A stretch of 64,000 bases of DNA from CAMLJR01 sp964631955. GTDB taxonomy: Bacteria > Pseudomonadota > Gammaproteobacteria > Pseudomonadales > CAMLJR01. This document shows, in pieces, positions 26,520 to 36,014 of this stretch. The translations under genes were made by a program, and so were the position numbers. The number at the start of each line of letters is the position of its first letter. The stretch's first letter is position 1. Location of the stretch: assembly GCA_964631955.1 (NCBI GenBank), contig CAZWBA010000007.1, positions 99,900 through 163,899 on the forward strand, written 5' to 3'. The notes beneath the pieces are model-generated. The model was not told the DNA's origin, did not search any database, and saw nothing but the letters and a program-made list of their open reading frames with translations.

Positions 26520-28538
26520 ATGAAAACTCCCATCATAAAAACGACCGTCTCGAATAGCACTCTTACTCGTCACACGCGTACCGGTATTCAGCGCGGCCTG
26601 CTGTTCATCGCCGCCGTCATTGCCTGTTCGACCGCGACCGCCCAGCCGGTGGTCGATCCGCACCAGGTGGGCAGCAAGTATTCGCCGCTCGGCCAGATCA
26701 ATAAAAGCAATGTCGGCAAACTCGAAAAGGCCTGGGAATATCACACCGGCGACTTTCCGAAGAATGTCAGCAAGAAGATGCTTGTCGCCTTCGAAGATCA
26801 TCCCAGCATGATCGAAGGCAATCTGGTGGTGTGCAGCGTCAAGCGCCGCATCATCGCGCTCGATCCGGCCACCGGCAAGGAGCGCTGGTCGTACGATCCC
26901 AAAGACCCGCTCGATTCCGAAAATATCGGCATGCGCAAATGCCGTGGCGTCTCGCACTGGGTCGACAGTCAGGCGCCCGAAGACGCTGCGTGCAAATCGC
27001 GGATTTTCATGGGCACCGCGAACTATCGGCTGGTGTCGATCGACGCCAGGACCGGCAAGCCCTGCGAAGGCTTCGGCGACAAGGGCGTGGTGAAGATGCC
27101 GCCGAGCAAACCCGTACTGTGGACCGGCGAAGTCATCGCCACCTCGAACCCCGCCATCGTCAATGACACCGTCGTGGTCGGCTCATCGGTGGCCGACAAC
27201 CAGCGCGTCGGCGCCCCGAGCGGCCGCGTGATGGCCTACAACGCGCGCACCGGCGCCTTCCTGTGGGAATTCGATCCCGTTCCGCGCAAAGCCGATGATC
27301 CGGCGATGAAGAGCTGGAAAAACGGCACCGACGCCTTTGGCCAGGGCAACGTGTGGTCGTCGATGTCGACCGATAACGCGCTGGACCTGGTGTATCTGCC
27401 GACGACCAGCCCGTCGAGCGATTTCTACGGCGGCGATCGTATCGGCGATAACAACTACACCACCTCGATCGTTGCGCTGAAGGGCTCGACCGGCGAAGTG
27501 GCGTGGCACTTCCAGGTCGTGCATCACAATGTGTTCGACTACGACGTACCCACCGAACCCGTCCTCATCGACTATCCAGTGAATGGGGGCCCGCCCAACG
27601 GCACGCTGGTGCCCGCGCTGCTGCAGAACACCAAGATGGGCCTGATCTTCATTCTCGACCGCGCCACGGGTGAACCGCTGGTACCGGTGGAGGAGCGCCC
27701 CGTGCCGCAAACCGGAAAAGTGGATGGCGAAGTCCTGTCGCCGACCCAGCCCTTCCCGGTGGGCATGCCGGTGGTCGGCAATCACAATTTCACGCCCGAT
27801 GAAGCCTGGGGTTTCACCTTCATCGACAGATGGCTCTGCCGCCGTGAAATCAAAAAACTGAATTACGGCCCGATTTATACGCCGCCAAGCCTGCAGGGCA
27901 CGGTGTTGTCGCCCTCCGCAGGCGGCGGCCCGAACTGGGGTGGCAGCGCATACGATCCGAACAGTCATGTCATGGTCGTACCGAACAATCGCGTGCCGAT
28001 GGTGTTGTCGCTGATTCCCCGTGAAAAGATCAAACCCGAGGAAATCGACGGCGACAGCGTGGAAGGTCTGAAAATGACTTTCGATGTGCAGGGATCGAAA
28101 TACATTCCGCAAATCCGCCCGCTGCTGTCGCCTCTCGGCGCACCATGCACGAACCCGCCGTGGGCCGCGCTCACTGCGATCGATATCGTGAACAAGAAAA
28201 AGCTGTGGGAAGTGCCGCTCGGCAAAATCGACAAGCTGTCGCCGATGCCAATGCCGGAATCCTTCAACTCCGAACTCGGCACGCCGGGTGCGGGCGGCCC
28301 CTTGCTTACCGCGGGCGGACTGGTTTTCATCGGCTACACGCTGGATGACCGCATCCGCGCCTTCGATGTGAGCACCGGCAAAATACTCTGGATGGCGGAT
28401 CTGCCCGCAGCGGGCGTCGGCGTGCCGATGACGTATGTCGCCAACGGGGAACAGTACATCGTGATTCCCGCAGGCGGACACACCATGTACGGTTCAACCA
28501 CGGGCGACTCCGTGGTCGCCTTCAAGCTCAAAAAATAA
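26520..28538 (+). CDS. PQQ-dependent dehydrogenase (quinoprotein, glucose/quinate type fold)
   Basis: A 672-residue secreted quinoprotein. ATG 26520 gives MKTPIIKTTVSNSTLTRH, then a hydrophobic GLLFIAAVIACSTATA signal. The mature part starts with the blade YSPLGQINKSNVGKLEKAWEYHTGD typical of PQQ eight-bladed propellers. HNVFDYDVPTEPVLIDYP and GGGPNWGGSAYDPNSHVMVV are conserved in glucose/quinate dehydrogenase relatives. Unlike membrane glucose dehydrogenase it lacks the five N-terminal membrane helices. It should oxidise an alcohol or sugar in the periplasm. No PQQ biosynthesis genes are in the window. Confidence 0.9.
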   Translation: MKTPIIKTTVSNSTLTRHTRTGIQRGLLFIAAVIACSTATAQPVVDPHQVGSKYSPLGQINKSNVGKLEKAWEYHTGDFPKNVSKKMLVAFEDHPSMIEGNLVVCSVKRRIIALDPATGKERWSYDPKDPLDSENIGMRKCRGVSHWVDSQAPEDAACKSRIFMGTANYRLVSIDARTGKPCEGFGDKGVVKMPPSKPVLWTGEVIATSNPAIVNDTVVVGSSVADNQRVGAPSGRVMAYNARTGAFLWEFDPVPRKADDPAMKSWKNGTDAFGQGNVWSSMSTDNALDLVYLPTTSPSSDFYGGDRIGDNNYTTSIVALKGSTGEVAWHFQVVHHNVFDYDVPTEPVLIDYPVNGGPPNGTLVPALLQNTKMGLIFILDRATGEPLVPVEERPVPQTGKVDGEVLSPTQPFPVGMPVVGNHNFTPDEAWGFTFIDRWLCRREIKKLNYGPIYTPPSLQGTVLSPSAGGGPNWGGSAYDPNSHVMVVPNNRVPMVLSLIPREKIKPEEIDGDSVEGLKMTFDVQGSKYIPQIRPLLSPLGAPCTNPPWAALTAIDIVNKKKLWEVPLGKIDKLSPMPMPESFNSELGTPGAGGPLLTAGGLVFIGYTLDDRIRAFDVSTGKILWMADLPAAGVGVPMTYVANGEQYIVIPAGGHTMYGSTTGDSVVAFKLKK

Positions 28539-28646
28539 ATTTCACATCAGGAAATAAACGGAAATACGGTGACGATTTGCGAATTGAAGGCGCAGATCGT
28601 TACCGATAAAACCCCGATCTTCTGTCGAATGCTCCAGCAAACCGTT

Positions 28647-28937
28647 TTACGCCTGATCAATTTCACCCTGCAGTGTTAATACCAGATTTCTCGCCCCACC
28701 GTGGTTGCGATGCTCGCACAAATAAATCCCCTGCCAAATACCCAGATTCAACGCGCCGTTAGTGACGGGAATATTGATACTCGCCCCCAGCAAGCTGGCT
28801 TTCAGATGCGCGGGCATATCGTCGCTGCCTTCGTCGTCATGCGAATAATATGGTTCATTTTCCGGCACGGCATGGTTAAAAAAACCTTCGAAATCCTTGT
28901 GCACACGGGGATCGGCATTTTCATTGACGGTCAAATC
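28647..28937 (-). pseudogene. YjbQ/UPF0047 family gene, 5' end lost at an IS junction
   Basis: The minus-strand frame encodes the last about 97 residues of the YjbQ family: LTVNENADPRVHKDFEGFF, DEGSDDMPAHLKASLLG and the IWQGIYLCEHRNHGGARN motif, ending LTLQGEIDQA. Members are about 140 residues; the N-terminal 40 or so are absent. Upstream of LTVNEN the sequence switches to the IS remnant at about 28938, which explains the loss. The family is linked to a thiamine-phosphate synthase activity in vivo. The remnant is probably inactive. The open frame starts at 28967 inside IS DNA. Confidence 0.85.
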
Positions 28938-29245
28938 AGATAATGGGCTCGTTTTTACCAGTCGCACCTACACGAAATTGGTGCGCAGCTACGGTCTGAA
29001 GCAGGAATTCATCACGCCGCATTGCCCGCAGCAGAACGGCATGGTGGAGCGTGTGATTCGCACGTTGAAGGAGCAATGCGTGCATCGCCATCGCTTTGAA
29101 AAATTGCAGCATGCCAGTCGAGTGATCGGCGACTGGATCAGGTTCTATAACACCCGGCGCCCGCATCAGGCGCTGGGGATGAAAACACCCGCTGAGGCGT
29201 ATGCATTAGCGGCTTGAGGTGAGCAGAAACTGCTGGGGCATTACA
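28938..29245 (+). mobile_element. IS3-family insertion sequence remnant (3' part of transposase plus right end)
   Basis: The plus frame from 28938 to the stop at 29217 reads SDNGLVFTSRTYTKLVRSYG, then CPQQNGMVERVIRTLKEQC and FYNTRRPHQALGMKTPAEAY. These are the second Asp and the Glu of the DDE integrase core and the C-terminus of IS3-family OrfB. The first Asp, OrfA and the left end are missing. The right end is ...CTGGGGCATTACA at 29245, ending in CA as IS3 elements do. A second 68-bp copy of the same end lies at 52037-52104. Confidence 0.85.
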
Positions 29246-29425
29246 GTATGGTCGGCACTCAATTCGCCCTTCTCATTGGCGCATAGGCTAGAAGTTGTAA
29301 AGAGAATCTACTGACAGGGCGTGTTTACACGGCTAGAGCTGTTAGTTGAATCATCCTTATTGAGAACATCTCTGCGCATGAAGAGGTTCGAGTACCGATT
29401 TTTCCTACGAGTTTACACAAACAAG

Positions 29426-30622
29426 CTAAGGTGTACGTCCATTGACTTGTCTAATGAAATTTACCACTCCAGGAAATTTTACTCGTAATTTTTCAATTAA
29501 ATACCGCGTTGAAAACACGCGAGTTAAAATCTCAGTTCGCCTCCCCTTTCGGATCATCAGCTGAATTTTATCAGCAGCTGGAACACACCCCTGATCAATT
29601 GCTAACTGGGCAATTTCTTCTGCGAATATTCTAGAACCTCTCGATGTGAAGTCGGTTTTTGTGTAACTCTCAAAAACCTCCGTGGTCGCCGGGAAACTTC
29701 TAGCGGCGCACAACTTGCCGAATAAATCCAGTGCCACCATGGTACGCAAACATTTTTCGCAAACACCACAGTTTTTATCGTCGCCTTCTTTATAGCAAAC
29801 ATGAAGGTTATCAAGTGCGATCTGGTGATTTGTAAGGAATGCGATTTTATCAATTCGTCGAAATGCTGCCCCATAGTGGATGATTCTCATTTTCTCCGAC
29901 CCTAGTAGAGGGTCGATTACCGGGTGAGATGCCCACGGAATTAAAGATCGATTATCATAGCTAGCGCTGATCAAAATGCAATTTAGGCGATTAGACAACG
30001 CATGAGCTACCGCCGCCAGAGCGCAACCGTGGGACAGCCGCCCCCAGTTGGCAAACCGAAACATTGTCAATCTGAGATTTGTGGCAACTTCGATTAAATC
30101 TTTGTTCCACTCTTGAGCAAGCCTCTGAGTTCTTGAGTAACGCCCATCTCTCGCATTTCTATTGCTCAAGGGGATATCGAATCCCCACACCTGTATTAGA
30201 TCCAGAGGCGGAGTATCATTCGCTACGTGCAGTGCCGTAAAAAAAGAATCTACGCCACCTGAAAAAAACACCCCGGATTGTCCGGCTTCCGGAGCTTGCT
30301 TATCCGAGAACCCTTTGACGGCAATATTAAAAGGCCTTAAATTGGGATACCAACCCCGCCAAACCGAACTAATTTGGTAGGCATGCTCTACCAACTCTCG
30401 GCTGCCGTACGCGTCAACCTCGATTATCTCTCCCCAAAGGGCCGCCAGCGGAAGTAGGCAGCAAATCCATGGATCTGCGTCCAGGCTAATCGCCGAGCCA
30501 AATATGTCGTCGACTTCGAACCATATTGTTTCATTTTGTTTTGCACGCTGATACGACACATCTGCAAGCAGCCTCACTCTTCCTTCAGGTCTAGGCTCAA
30601 TTCGAATGTTTGAAACTTTCAT
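29426..30622 (-). CDS. PP-loop ATP-pyrophosphatase-like protein, function unknown
   Basis: A 398-residue protein. SGVFFSGGVDSFFTAL at about residue 115 is the SGGxDS PP-loop that adenylates a substrate with ATP. CYKEGDDKNCGVCEKCLRT at about 285 is a zinc-type Cys cluster, as seen in QueC-like enzymes. The N-terminal 110 residues are not recognised. Proteins of this layout occur in polysaccharide or modified-product loci, but none is adjacent here. The gene is visibly A/T-richer than the flanking catabolic genes and sits next to an IS scar, so it is probably acquired. Confidence 0.75.
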   Translation of the reverse strand: MKVSNIRIEPRPEGRVRLLADVSYQRAKQNETIWFEVDDIFGSAISLDADPWICCLLPLAALWGEIIEVDAYGSRELVEHAYQISSVWRGWYPNLRPFNIAVKGFSDKQAPEAGQSGVFFSGGVDSFFTALHVANDTPPLDLIQVWGFDIPLSNRNARDGRYSRTQRLAQEWNKDLIEVATNLRLTMFRFANWGRLSHGCALAAVAHALSNRLNCILISASYDNRSLIPWASHPVIDPLLGSEKMRIIHYGAAFRRIDKIAFLTNHQIALDNLHVCYKEGDDKNCGVCEKCLRTMVALDLFGKLCAARSFPATTEVFESYTKTDFTSRGSRIFAEEIAQLAIDQGCVPAADKIQLMIRKGRRTEILTRVFSTRYLIEKLRVKFPGVVNFIRQVNGRTP

Positions 30623-31208
30623 TGCGTTTCGATTCCGGATTCAGTTTTATGTGTACGCAGTCATCTTAGGAGTCGCCATAACGAGAATTCCTGACCAATC
30701 GTCGATATAAATTCAACCCAAGCAATGTACATGCGGGGCCACAAAATGCCTCACTGCGATTGGCCAATCACAATCATCGCAACGACCGACCAACGACGTC
30801 AACAGCGTGCATAGCTTTATTTTATAACCGATCTTCAATGCCTTCGTTTTACATTCCAGTGGCGACGCACCGACGCGCTTCCCCGCACCCGCGTTCAAGA
30901 TCAATTCCGAAAATGAAGCACCGAATTGTTTCGGTTCGCGCACGCTTTCGAATCAGAATTACTGTTGTGGGGGAGCTCCACGCTCATCGCATCAACCTCT
31001 CGAAGGTAACGATTATGTGAATAGTTTGATCGGCGGTGGGACGCGGCGCGCCGGTGGAGTATCCATTTCCATTTGAGCCCCAGCGGACCGGTTGGGATCG
31101 TGGCAAAATCCGATATCACCAGATAATACGTATCGCAATGCGATGATGTAACGACAGAGCCGGCATCCCAATCGAATGCCGGCTCTGCAATTGGAAACAG
31201 TCGCACTT
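30623..31208. other. Gene-poor region with one strong hairpin
   Basis: This 586-bp gap contains only weak open frames without recognisable similarity. Close to its right end, 31155-31187 is a perfect 12-bp inverted repeat (CAGAGCCGGCAT / ATGCCGGCTCTG, 9-base loop). It lies 22 bp after the cytochrome c stop on the minus strand and probably ends that transcript, although no clear T run follows. Confidence 0.55.
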
Positions 31209-31517
31209 TTACAGCGACAAAATCCAACCTATCAACGTTTGCAGATCGGCATCCGATATCTTTTCGTGCGAGTTGGGCGCCATCGGCAAATCGCCCCACA
31301 CACCCTCTCCGCCTTCGCGGACTTTCTCGAAAAGATAAGCCGGTGCCGCCGGATCATTTTTATAGCGCGCGGCAACGTCCTTGAACGATGGGCCATTCAC
31401 TTTCTGATCGAGACGATGACAGGCCACACAGCCCGCCTTCGACATCAATTGCTCGTTTGCAAAAACGGAAGTCGACACGACAAATGCGCCAAGCGCGATA
31501 AACCACTTACTTTTCAC
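31209..31517 (-). CDS. Small periplasmic cytochrome c (class I)
   Basis: A 102-residue precursor. GTG 31517, with GAGG six bases upstream, gives VKSKWFIALGAFVVSTSVFANE as signal peptide. The mature protein of about 80 residues has AGCVACHRLDQKVNGPSF (CxxCH haem site) and GDLPMAPNSHEKISDADLQTL, with Met as distal ligand, as in cytochrome c551/c552. The open frame extends upstream to 31775, but this part is Cys-rich nonsense and is rejected. It should shuttle electrons in the periplasm; no partner is adjacent. Confidence 0.9.
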   Translation of the reverse strand: MKSKWFIALGAFVVSTSVFANEQLMSKAGCVACHRLDQKVNGPSFKDVAARYKNDPAAPAYLFEKVREGGEGVWGDLPMAPNSHEKISDADLQTLIGWILSL

Positions 31518-31977
31518 TAAAACCTCGGGCTGGTGATTATCTGGAAGCACGGCAACAGCACCCGGCTGCTGCCAGACGGACAATGCCTGGAAGGATCGAT
31601 AACGATTGCGATTAGTTATTGCAGGAAAAGCCTGATTTTCACAGCCACACCCCCTCGATTTATCGGATTGAAAAACTAAAAGAGCAATAACCAGGCCACG
31701 AATACGGTATGCAAACGCGTACACCCTCGTGCACGTGCACGCATTGCAACAGTGCGACTGCATGCCGTCAGTCACAGTGATCTTTATTCAACAACGCAGT
31801 CGCTTTTTTGCGGCATCCTGCGCGCCGGCATAAGCTAATGAATAAATAATTTTTGATTGGCAATTAATTACTTAATCGCTTTTTTTCGGTGTTGCAGCGG
31901 CAGCATCCGAATATTCGAAATATTGGCTACGCGCTTGCTATACGGCTCCCTGTTGTCTAAACCCTGGAGCCTTTGGA
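31518..31977. other. Divergent intergenic region before the first coiled-coil TonB receptor
   Basis: This 460-bp gap lies between a cytochrome c gene (minus) and a TonB receptor (plus). The stretch 31840-31890 is A/T-rich and likely promoter DNA for the receptor. I see no gene or convincing operator. Confidence 0.5.
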
Positions 31978-34758
31978 ATGCCCTCTACTCATTACAAAAA
32001 AATCAGCTCGAAAAAAAATAGCGACAAGCCCCGTTTCAGAATTCATCCGCTCGCTGCTTTTGTCGCGACTGTCGCTCTGTTTACTTCCACGACATCTTTT
32101 GCCGCCGATTCGAGAAGCGCCGAGGAAATCAGAGCAGAAGTCTTGCGACTGAAACAGCAACTGGAAAAAGAAGAGCAGGCACTGGCGGACAAATCCGGAG
32201 AGAAAAGTCAGTCCGCAGCGGCGCCACAAACTGAACAAGCCGAACCCGAGCAGCCGACCCAGCTCGGCAAAGTCGTCGTGCGTGCACGCAACCGTATCGA
32301 ACGTCTGCAGGATGTGCCACTTTCGGTTTCCGTGGTGACAGGAAAAGAACTTGAGCGTTTACAGGCGCAGGATTTCGGCGAGATAACCAAACGCGCCGCG
32401 AATATTTCCTGGAACCAGGGCAACCAGCGCACCAGCTCCATTTCGATTCGCGGTATCGGTAAAGTCGGCCAGACCGAAGCGCAGGATCCGAGCGTCGGTA
32501 TTATCGTCGACGGCGTCAGCTACGCGTATAACCCGTTGACCTCCGCATTCGATTTCACCGATGTCGAAGCGGTTGAAGTTACGCGCGGTCCGCAAGGTAC
32601 GCTGCAAGGTAAAAGCGCGAACCTCGGCGTGGTCAATATCATCACGCGCAAACCTTCGTTCACACCTAGCGCCGATTGGGCTATCTCCTATGGCGAAGAC
32701 GATGCATTGCGCGCACGTTTTGCCGGCGGCGGTCCGATCGTCGACGATTTGCTGGCATGGCGCGGCTCGGTAAGCGTCAGCAAAGCCGAGGGTGATCTTC
32801 ACAATGAATTCGATCCGGACAGCACTTATCAGAATACCGATCGTGCTTCCGGTCGCCTGCAATTTTTATTGACGCCGAGCGACACCTTCAGCGCGCGCCT
32901 CGCACTGGATAAACAACCGCGCAGCGGCGAAAACACGAACGCGCGAACCTACTACACACGGACACCGGCGTTTTATTCCAATGGCACGCCCACCAATACA
33001 AATAGTGACGCGGCTACCCGTCTCAATCGCCGCTGGTTCACACAGCAAAACCGTTATACCTATGAAGGTAATTATCTGGCCAAGGAAATCAATAACGATT
33101 CGCAGGAGCCGGTTATCACCGGCAGCAATGGCGCCGCCATCGAATTGAATTGGGATGTGGACAATTACAATCTGTTGTCACTATCCGCGTATAAGGATTA
33201 TCACTTCAACGCCCACAACAACGACGAAGGCACACCGTTCGATATTCGCAGCAGCTCGGGTCAAACCATCGATTACCGGCAATTCAGTCAGGAGTTTCGT
33301 CTCAGCTCGCAAATTGACGATCTGGTCGACTATCAGACCGGCCTCTACCTGTTGAAAACCAGCACGAATATTCGCCGTAACGTCATTTACGGTGGGGACG
33401 CCGGTGCATGGTTTGCAACACCCAATCAGTACAGCAGACTGGATGTGGATGGCGCGGGTCGCTATCTCATGCAGAACTCGCTCAACGGCGTCTGGAAAAA
33501 CGAAAACCGTCAATATATCGATAACGAAAGCGCGGCAGTTTTCGCACAGGCGAACTGGAAAATCAGCGAGCCGCTGACACTGACCACGGGGCTGCGCCTG
33601 ACTTACGAGAATCGCAAAAACCCTGGCAGCAGTTTAATTTTTGATAATGGTTATGGTTCCGAGTTGAATCCTGTCGCTGTCAATGGCGTGCAGCTCGGCG
33701 GTTTCAATACCAATGCCACGGGAGGACTGGTCGCCGGAGAAAACTCCGCCGCGCAACTTGCACTGGCTGACTTCGCCGCTTTCAAATATTTCGGCCAGAC
33801 CAGCTACGGACTGCTGAGCGCAGCGCAACAGCGTCAGGTGGCCGATGCAAAAGCCATTCGTCAGTCAACGCTGGGCGTACTCTGGAATTACGATGAGCCG
33901 GAAAAATTCGAAGATGTATTGCCGGCATTCGTCATCAGCCCAAGCTACAAGATCAACGAGAACCTGACATCGTATTTCTCGTGGCAGTACGGTGAGAAGG
34001 CGGGCATCGCACAACAGGTCAACGGTCGTTCATATCTTGCTGAACCCGAAAAAGCCAATGCCTTCGAATTCGGCCTGAAATCGCTGCTGCTCAATAACAC
34101 GCTGGTACTCAATGCCGATATTTTCCTGATGAATATCAAAAATTATCAGCAGGCGGTACAGGTTCTCGATGAATACGGCACCGAGCAGCGCGGCGAGCTC
34201 ACCTATGTGTCCACCACCGGCAATGCCAAGAAAGTTCAAGTGAAAGGCCTTGAGCTCGATGGCGTGTACGCGGGCATTCCGAATACCACACTGCGTTTCT
34301 CGGGCGCCTACAATCATGGCGTCTACAAGGATTTCAAAAACTCGCCACAACCGGCGGAAAATGCCTATTCAGGTGTGTTGCCCTATCGCGATGTCACCGG
34401 TAAAACGATTGCGGGGGCACCGAAATACACATTCAACGTCGGTGGCGATTATCGTCTTCCCGTTTCACTCGGACCGCTCGGCGAGAAGGAGTTTCACACC
34501 AGCTTCAACTGGGCATTCACCAGCTCGTACAACGCGGACCCCGCCCTGTCCGAATACGGAATCATCCCATCGAATTCACTCTGGGATTATTCGATCGGTC
34601 TCGGCACGCTCGATCGCAAATTCGACGTCAACTTAATCGTGAAGAATTTATTCAACAACGACACGATACGCGGCGTGGGCGGCACCAACCAGGCATGGAA
34701 CTCCTACACACCGGCGATCGAACGCTGGGTGGGCATCGAGTTTTCCGGAAAGCTTTAA
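31978..34758 (+). CDS. TonB-dependent receptor with N-terminal coiled coil
   Basis: A 926-residue outer-membrane receptor. The signal peptide ends near TSFAADS. Then comes an unusual charged heptad-like stretch, SAEEIRAEVLRLKQQLEKEE (about 45-75), and a Gln/Glu/Pro linker, before the plug (LGKVVVRARNRIERLQDVPL). Plug motifs are SISIRGIGKVGQTEAQDPSVG and VTRGPQGTLQGKSANLGVVN. The barrel ends with the aromatic-rich WVGIEFSGKL, the typical final strand. GGAG precedes the ATG. It is closely similar in layout to the receptor at 36320. The ligand is unknown. Confidence 0.93.
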   Translation: MPSTHYKKISSKKNSDKPRFRIHPLAAFVATVALFTSTTSFAADSRSAEEIRAEVLRLKQQLEKEEQALADKSGEKSQSAAAPQTEQAEPEQPTQLGKVVVRARNRIERLQDVPLSVSVVTGKELERLQAQDFGEITKRAANISWNQGNQRTSSISIRGIGKVGQTEAQDPSVGIIVDGVSYAYNPLTSAFDFTDVEAVEVTRGPQGTLQGKSANLGVVNIITRKPSFTPSADWAISYGEDDALRARFAGGGPIVDDLLAWRGSVSVSKAEGDLHNEFDPDSTYQNTDRASGRLQFLLTPSDTFSARLALDKQPRSGENTNARTYYTRTPAFYSNGTPTNTNSDAATRLNRRWFTQQNRYTYEGNYLAKEINNDSQEPVITGSNGAAIELNWDVDNYNLLSLSAYKDYHFNAHNNDEGTPFDIRSSSGQTIDYRQFSQEFRLSSQIDDLVDYQTGLYLLKTSTNIRRNVIYGGDAGAWFATPNQYSRLDVDGAGRYLMQNSLNGVWKNENRQYIDNESAAVFAQANWKISEPLTLTTGLRLTYENRKNPGSSLIFDNGYGSELNPVAVNGVQLGGFNTNATGGLVAGENSAAQLALADFAAFKYFGQTSYGLLSAAQQRQVADAKAIRQSTLGVLWNYDEPEKFEDVLPAFVISPSYKINENLTSYFSWQYGEKAGIAQQVNGRSYLAEPEKANAFEFGLKSLLLNNTLVLNADIFLMNIKNYQQAVQVLDEYGTEQRGELTYVSTTGNAKKVQVKGLELDGVYAGIPNTTLRFSGAYNHGVYKDFKNSPQPAENAYSGVLPYRDVTGKTIAGAPKYTFNVGGDYRLPVSLGPLGEKEFHTSFNWAFTSSYNADPALSEYGIIPSNSLWDYSIGLGTLDRKFDVNLIVKNLFNNDTIRGVGGTNQAWNSYTPAIERWVGIEFSGKL

Positions 34759-34791
34759 ACAGTTTACATACCTCCCTGGTATGTGCGGTTG

Positions 34792-34816
34792 GCCCGGGTT
34801 ATCCCGGGCTTTTTTA
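34792..34816 (+). terminator. Rho-independent terminator of the TonB receptor gene
   Basis: GCCCGGG-TTAT-CCCGGGC is followed by TTTTTT. A smaller hairpin (ACATACC / GGTATGT) lies just before it at about 34766-34784. Confidence 0.88.
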
Positions 34817-34877
34817 TTGGTGAAACCTTATGCTGAAACCGGGCTCAAAACACCGTCTTGAATCAGAGTGAACTCCC

Positions 34878-36014
34878 ATGTATCTCATACGCATTTTCCT
34901 GATTATTTTCAGTCTGAACTGTCTGCATGTCGCCACGGTATTCGCAGCGGAAGAAAGCGATAGTCCGCAGGCCAGTGCGCGCTACACATTTTCGCTGCCC
35001 CTGACGGGCGATCAAATCAAACCGCGCGGCGGCACCACGCGCGGAGCACCCGTCGAGCTGGATACGGCAATATCGCCGGCATGGCAAAAACTGCGCGAAG
35101 AAAATATCAGCGACGTCGAGCGCGACCGCCGCGCGATTCTGGCGATGGCCGGAACCTATCGCGTCACCTTCGATTTCCTGGAAACCACACCCTTCGATTC
35201 CACCCAAAAAATTCAGGCGCCCTATCAGTCGTGGGGCACCGAAAAAGTTTATATCGATGTCGATAGCGGCAACTTCATCAGCCTCGTGCACATTCTGGAA
35301 ATGCGCATCGTCGAGAAGGATGGAAAAATTAGCGAGCCCTTCGTGACAAAACACTGGCGTCAGGACTGGCGTTACCAGCCGGGTGAAATCGTCGAGTATG
35401 CCGGCAACGATCGCTGGCAGAAGCGCGCGCTGAAAAATTCGCGGGGACAGTGGCTGCAGACGGTCTATCAGGTCGATGAATCGCCGCGCTACGCATCGCT
35501 CGGCAAATGGCAGCACAACGCATCGTTTTCGACATGGCTGAGCGGCGATACCTGGCGCCCGCTGCCGCGACGCGAATGGAGCGTGCGCAGCGATTATCAG
35601 GTTCTCATCGGCACCAATCGTCACACCATTACGCCATCGGGCTGGCTGCAGGAGGAAAACAATCTCAAGGCGGTGCTCGATGCAGAGCGCGAACTTCTCG
35701 CCGAAAAACCTTTTCTCGCGCGCGAATACGGCATTGCGCGTTACGAACACATTCGCGATGAAGGCTTTGCCGAAGCCGATGAATATTTCCGGCGGACACG
35801 TCAATTCTGGGGACAGGTGCGCACAGCCTGGGCAAAAACCTTTGCCCGCCATACGACGGTCACACTGCGCGGACCCGTCGATAAGCTGGGACTTTTCGCA
35901 CCGCTGTTTGCGCACGCCGACAGAATCGTCGAAACGGAAACGGCGGCCGCCGACAACACCGATGTCATTGGAAAATCGCTCGGAGCGATGGGCGTTCCTA
36001 CCACAGACCCTTGA
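34878..36014 (+). CDS. Secreted DUF6607-like protein
   Basis: A 378-residue protein with signal peptide MYLIRIFLIIFSLNCLHVATVFAAE split before the mature part. Conserved-looking motifs are KHWRQDWRYQPGEIVEYAGN, QTVYQVDESPRYASLGKW, WRPLPRREWSVRSDYQVL and GTNRHTITPSGWLQEENNLK. I recognise these as the DUF6607 family, whose function is not established. It sits between two TonB receptors on the same strand but is separated from the first by a terminator. It may be a periplasmic or surface partner in the same uptake process (inference). Confidence 0.7.
   Translation: MYLIRIFLIIFSLNCLHVATVFAAEESDSPQASARYTFSLPLTGDQIKPRGGTTRGAPVELDTAISPAWQKLREENISDVERDRRAILAMAGTYRVTFDFLETTPFDSTQKIQAPYQSWGTEKVYIDVDSGNFISLVHILEMRIVEKDGKISEPFVTKHWRQDWRYQPGEIVEYAGNDRWQKRALKNSRGQWLQTVYQVDESPRYASLGKWQHNASFSTWLSGDTWRPLPRREWSVRSDYQVLIGTNRHTITPSGWLQEENNLKAVLDAERELLAEKPFLAREYGIARYEHIRDEGFAEADEYFRRTRQFWGQVRTAWAKTFARHTTVTLRGPVDKLGLFAPLFAHADRIVETETAAADNTDVIGKSLGAMGVPTTDP

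Noticed and set aside
27183..28481. Long minus-strand open frame opposite the PQQ dehydrogenase
   Set aside because: It mirrors the codon pattern of the plus-strand gene, has no recognisable motif and is a shadow of G/C-rich third positions.
30713..30943. 76-residue minus-strand open frame in the gap after the PP-loop gene
   Set aside because: No recognisable family, no ribosome site and poor codon pattern; left as noncoding.
31518..31775. 86-residue N-terminal extension of the small cytochrome c
   Set aside because: The region is Cys-rich and not protein-like; a GTG with a good ribosome site directly precedes a clear signal peptide.
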